From assembly GCF_019583405.1 (NCBI RefSeq), contig NZ_SZUU01000012.1, forward strand, positions 62,001 to 126,000: 64,000 nt of DNA, written 5' to 3'. This DNA comes from Bacteroides fragilis (GTDB lineage: Bacteria > Bacteroidota > Bacteroidia > Bacteroidales > Bacteroidaceae). Positions within the stretch are counted from its first letter, which is position 1; every line of letters begins with the position of its first letter. A program made the translations under genes and the position numbers. This document shows positions 63,526-64,000 of this stretch, one piece after another. The notes beneath the pieces were generated by a model. That model was given only the letters and a program-made list of their open reading frames with translations, had not been told where the DNA came from and ran no database searches.

Positions 63526-63735
63526 GGGAGTGAAACGATCTACGTCCGAGAAAAGTCTTAGAATCGTCCACTCCCGGATAATCTTCAAAAAAGAAGTTTG
63601 CCTGGTACGAAGATAGCGAAAAATTAATTAGAAAGAGTAAATGTAGTATTCACTTTTTCTACGGAGGAGGTGGCTTCCCGAAAGAGAGACACGACAAACA
63701 ACAGAATTACTAACCTCATAAAAAATATGTAAGTT
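63526..63735 (+). promoter_or_regulatory. Conserved leader RNA 3 upstream of peptide 6
   Basis: Third copy of the leader: GGGAGTGAAACGAT pairing imperfectly with ATCGTCCACTCCC, the GGAGGAGGTGGC segment (here ...TTCCCG), and the ATGTAAGTTATG end. Confidence 0.65.
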
Positions 63736-64000
63736 ATGAGTAAGAAGATTTTTGCGGCCCTGATAGTCGCTGTAGTCGCAACTTTTGCAGGTTACAATAT
63801 ATATCAGTCACAGAGAGCAGAAATGGAGATGTCAGATTTAGCAATGGCAAATGTAGAAGCGTTGGCAGACGATAATGAAATAAAATCTGGAGATGCATGT
63901 TATTCTGATGGGAAATATGATGCAGATAAACCTAAGGCTGTAAAATGTGCTAATCCTTGTGTCTATGAACCACTTAATTTGCCATTATGGCCATCTACCT
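63736..64000 (+). CDS. NVEALA-family peptide 6 (class II), cut by the window end
   Basis: 88 codons visible, open at the window edge. Class II constant part (MSKKIFAALIVAVVATFAG..., SDLAMANVEALADDNE), then a tail with at least three Cys (DACY, VKCANPC). Already longer than peptides 3 and 4. Preceded by leader RNA 3. Confidence 0.8.
   Translation, partial: MSKKIFAALIVAVVATFAGYNIYQSQRAEMEMSDLAMANVEALADDNEIKSGDACYSDGKYDADKPKAVKCANPCVYEPLNLPLWPST

Noticed and set aside
46046..64000. Integrated genomic island with defined ends
   Set aside because: No integrase, tRNA or direct-repeat attachment sites seen; the right end is outside the window.

Overview
The window looks like chromosomal DNA of a Bacteroides species, probably of the B. 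fragilis group (inferred; species not determined). The evidence is the gene families (TonB-dependent receptor, GH95/GH29/GH2 secreted glycosidases, sulfatase, NVEALA peptides, hybrid sensor/AraC regulator) and the many promoters with the Bacteroidetes -7 element TAnnTTTG, some with TTTG exactly 19 nt upstream. I saw no rRNA, tRNA, CRISPR array, transposase or integrase.

0.1-46 kb is mostly housekeeping. It runs: GH95 fucosidase, a PNPOx-like flavoprotein, cysK, an esterase-like hydrolase, an HExxH protein, ychF, panE-lgt-acetyltransferase, mutS, leuS-yitT-rdgB, nadA, a TrmH-type methylase, DUF4294, an HhH/barrel protein, a radical SAM protein, a flavin reductase, a sulfatase, a PepSY protein with a TonB siderophore receptor, SulP, rubrerythrin, nadB, a PH-like protein, lpdA, dacB, a CoA-transferase, miaB, and a GH29+GH2 pair next to a hybrid AraC regulator. 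Between 18.8 and 20.8 kb the plus strand changes from C-rich to G-rich, and motifs resembling DnaA boxes cluster there, so this is a candidate replication origin. Two tandem copies of a small RNA-like unit lie upstream of mutS, and a third related copy lies at 40.2 kb.

48.4-64 kb is an AT-rich array built from four repeated parts. (1) Three paralogous double-membrane-spanning regulators have a cytoplasmic coiled coil and a C-terminal winged helix. (2) Six short NVEALA peptides fall into two classes. (3) Six lipoproteins have the 6-bladed propeller (BF3164/TolB-like) pattern. (4) One lipoprotein combines a CxxC thioredoxin-like part with DUF1573. Each class I peptide gene follows a regulator gene. 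Its promoter carries two 10-bp direct repeats 48-50 bp upstream of the -7 element, and the half-site differs by regulator (TGTAAT, TGGCAA, TGTAAC). Class II peptides have a near-constant N-terminus, variable Cys-rich tails and a conserved structured leader RNA of about 200 nt. Truncated genes, a frameshift and deletion junctions show recombination between modules.

Working model (inference): the membrane regulators sense an envelope signal and switch on secreted or anchored Cys-containing peptides together with partner propeller lipoproteins. The function is unknown, and this is the best candidate in the window for an undescribed system.
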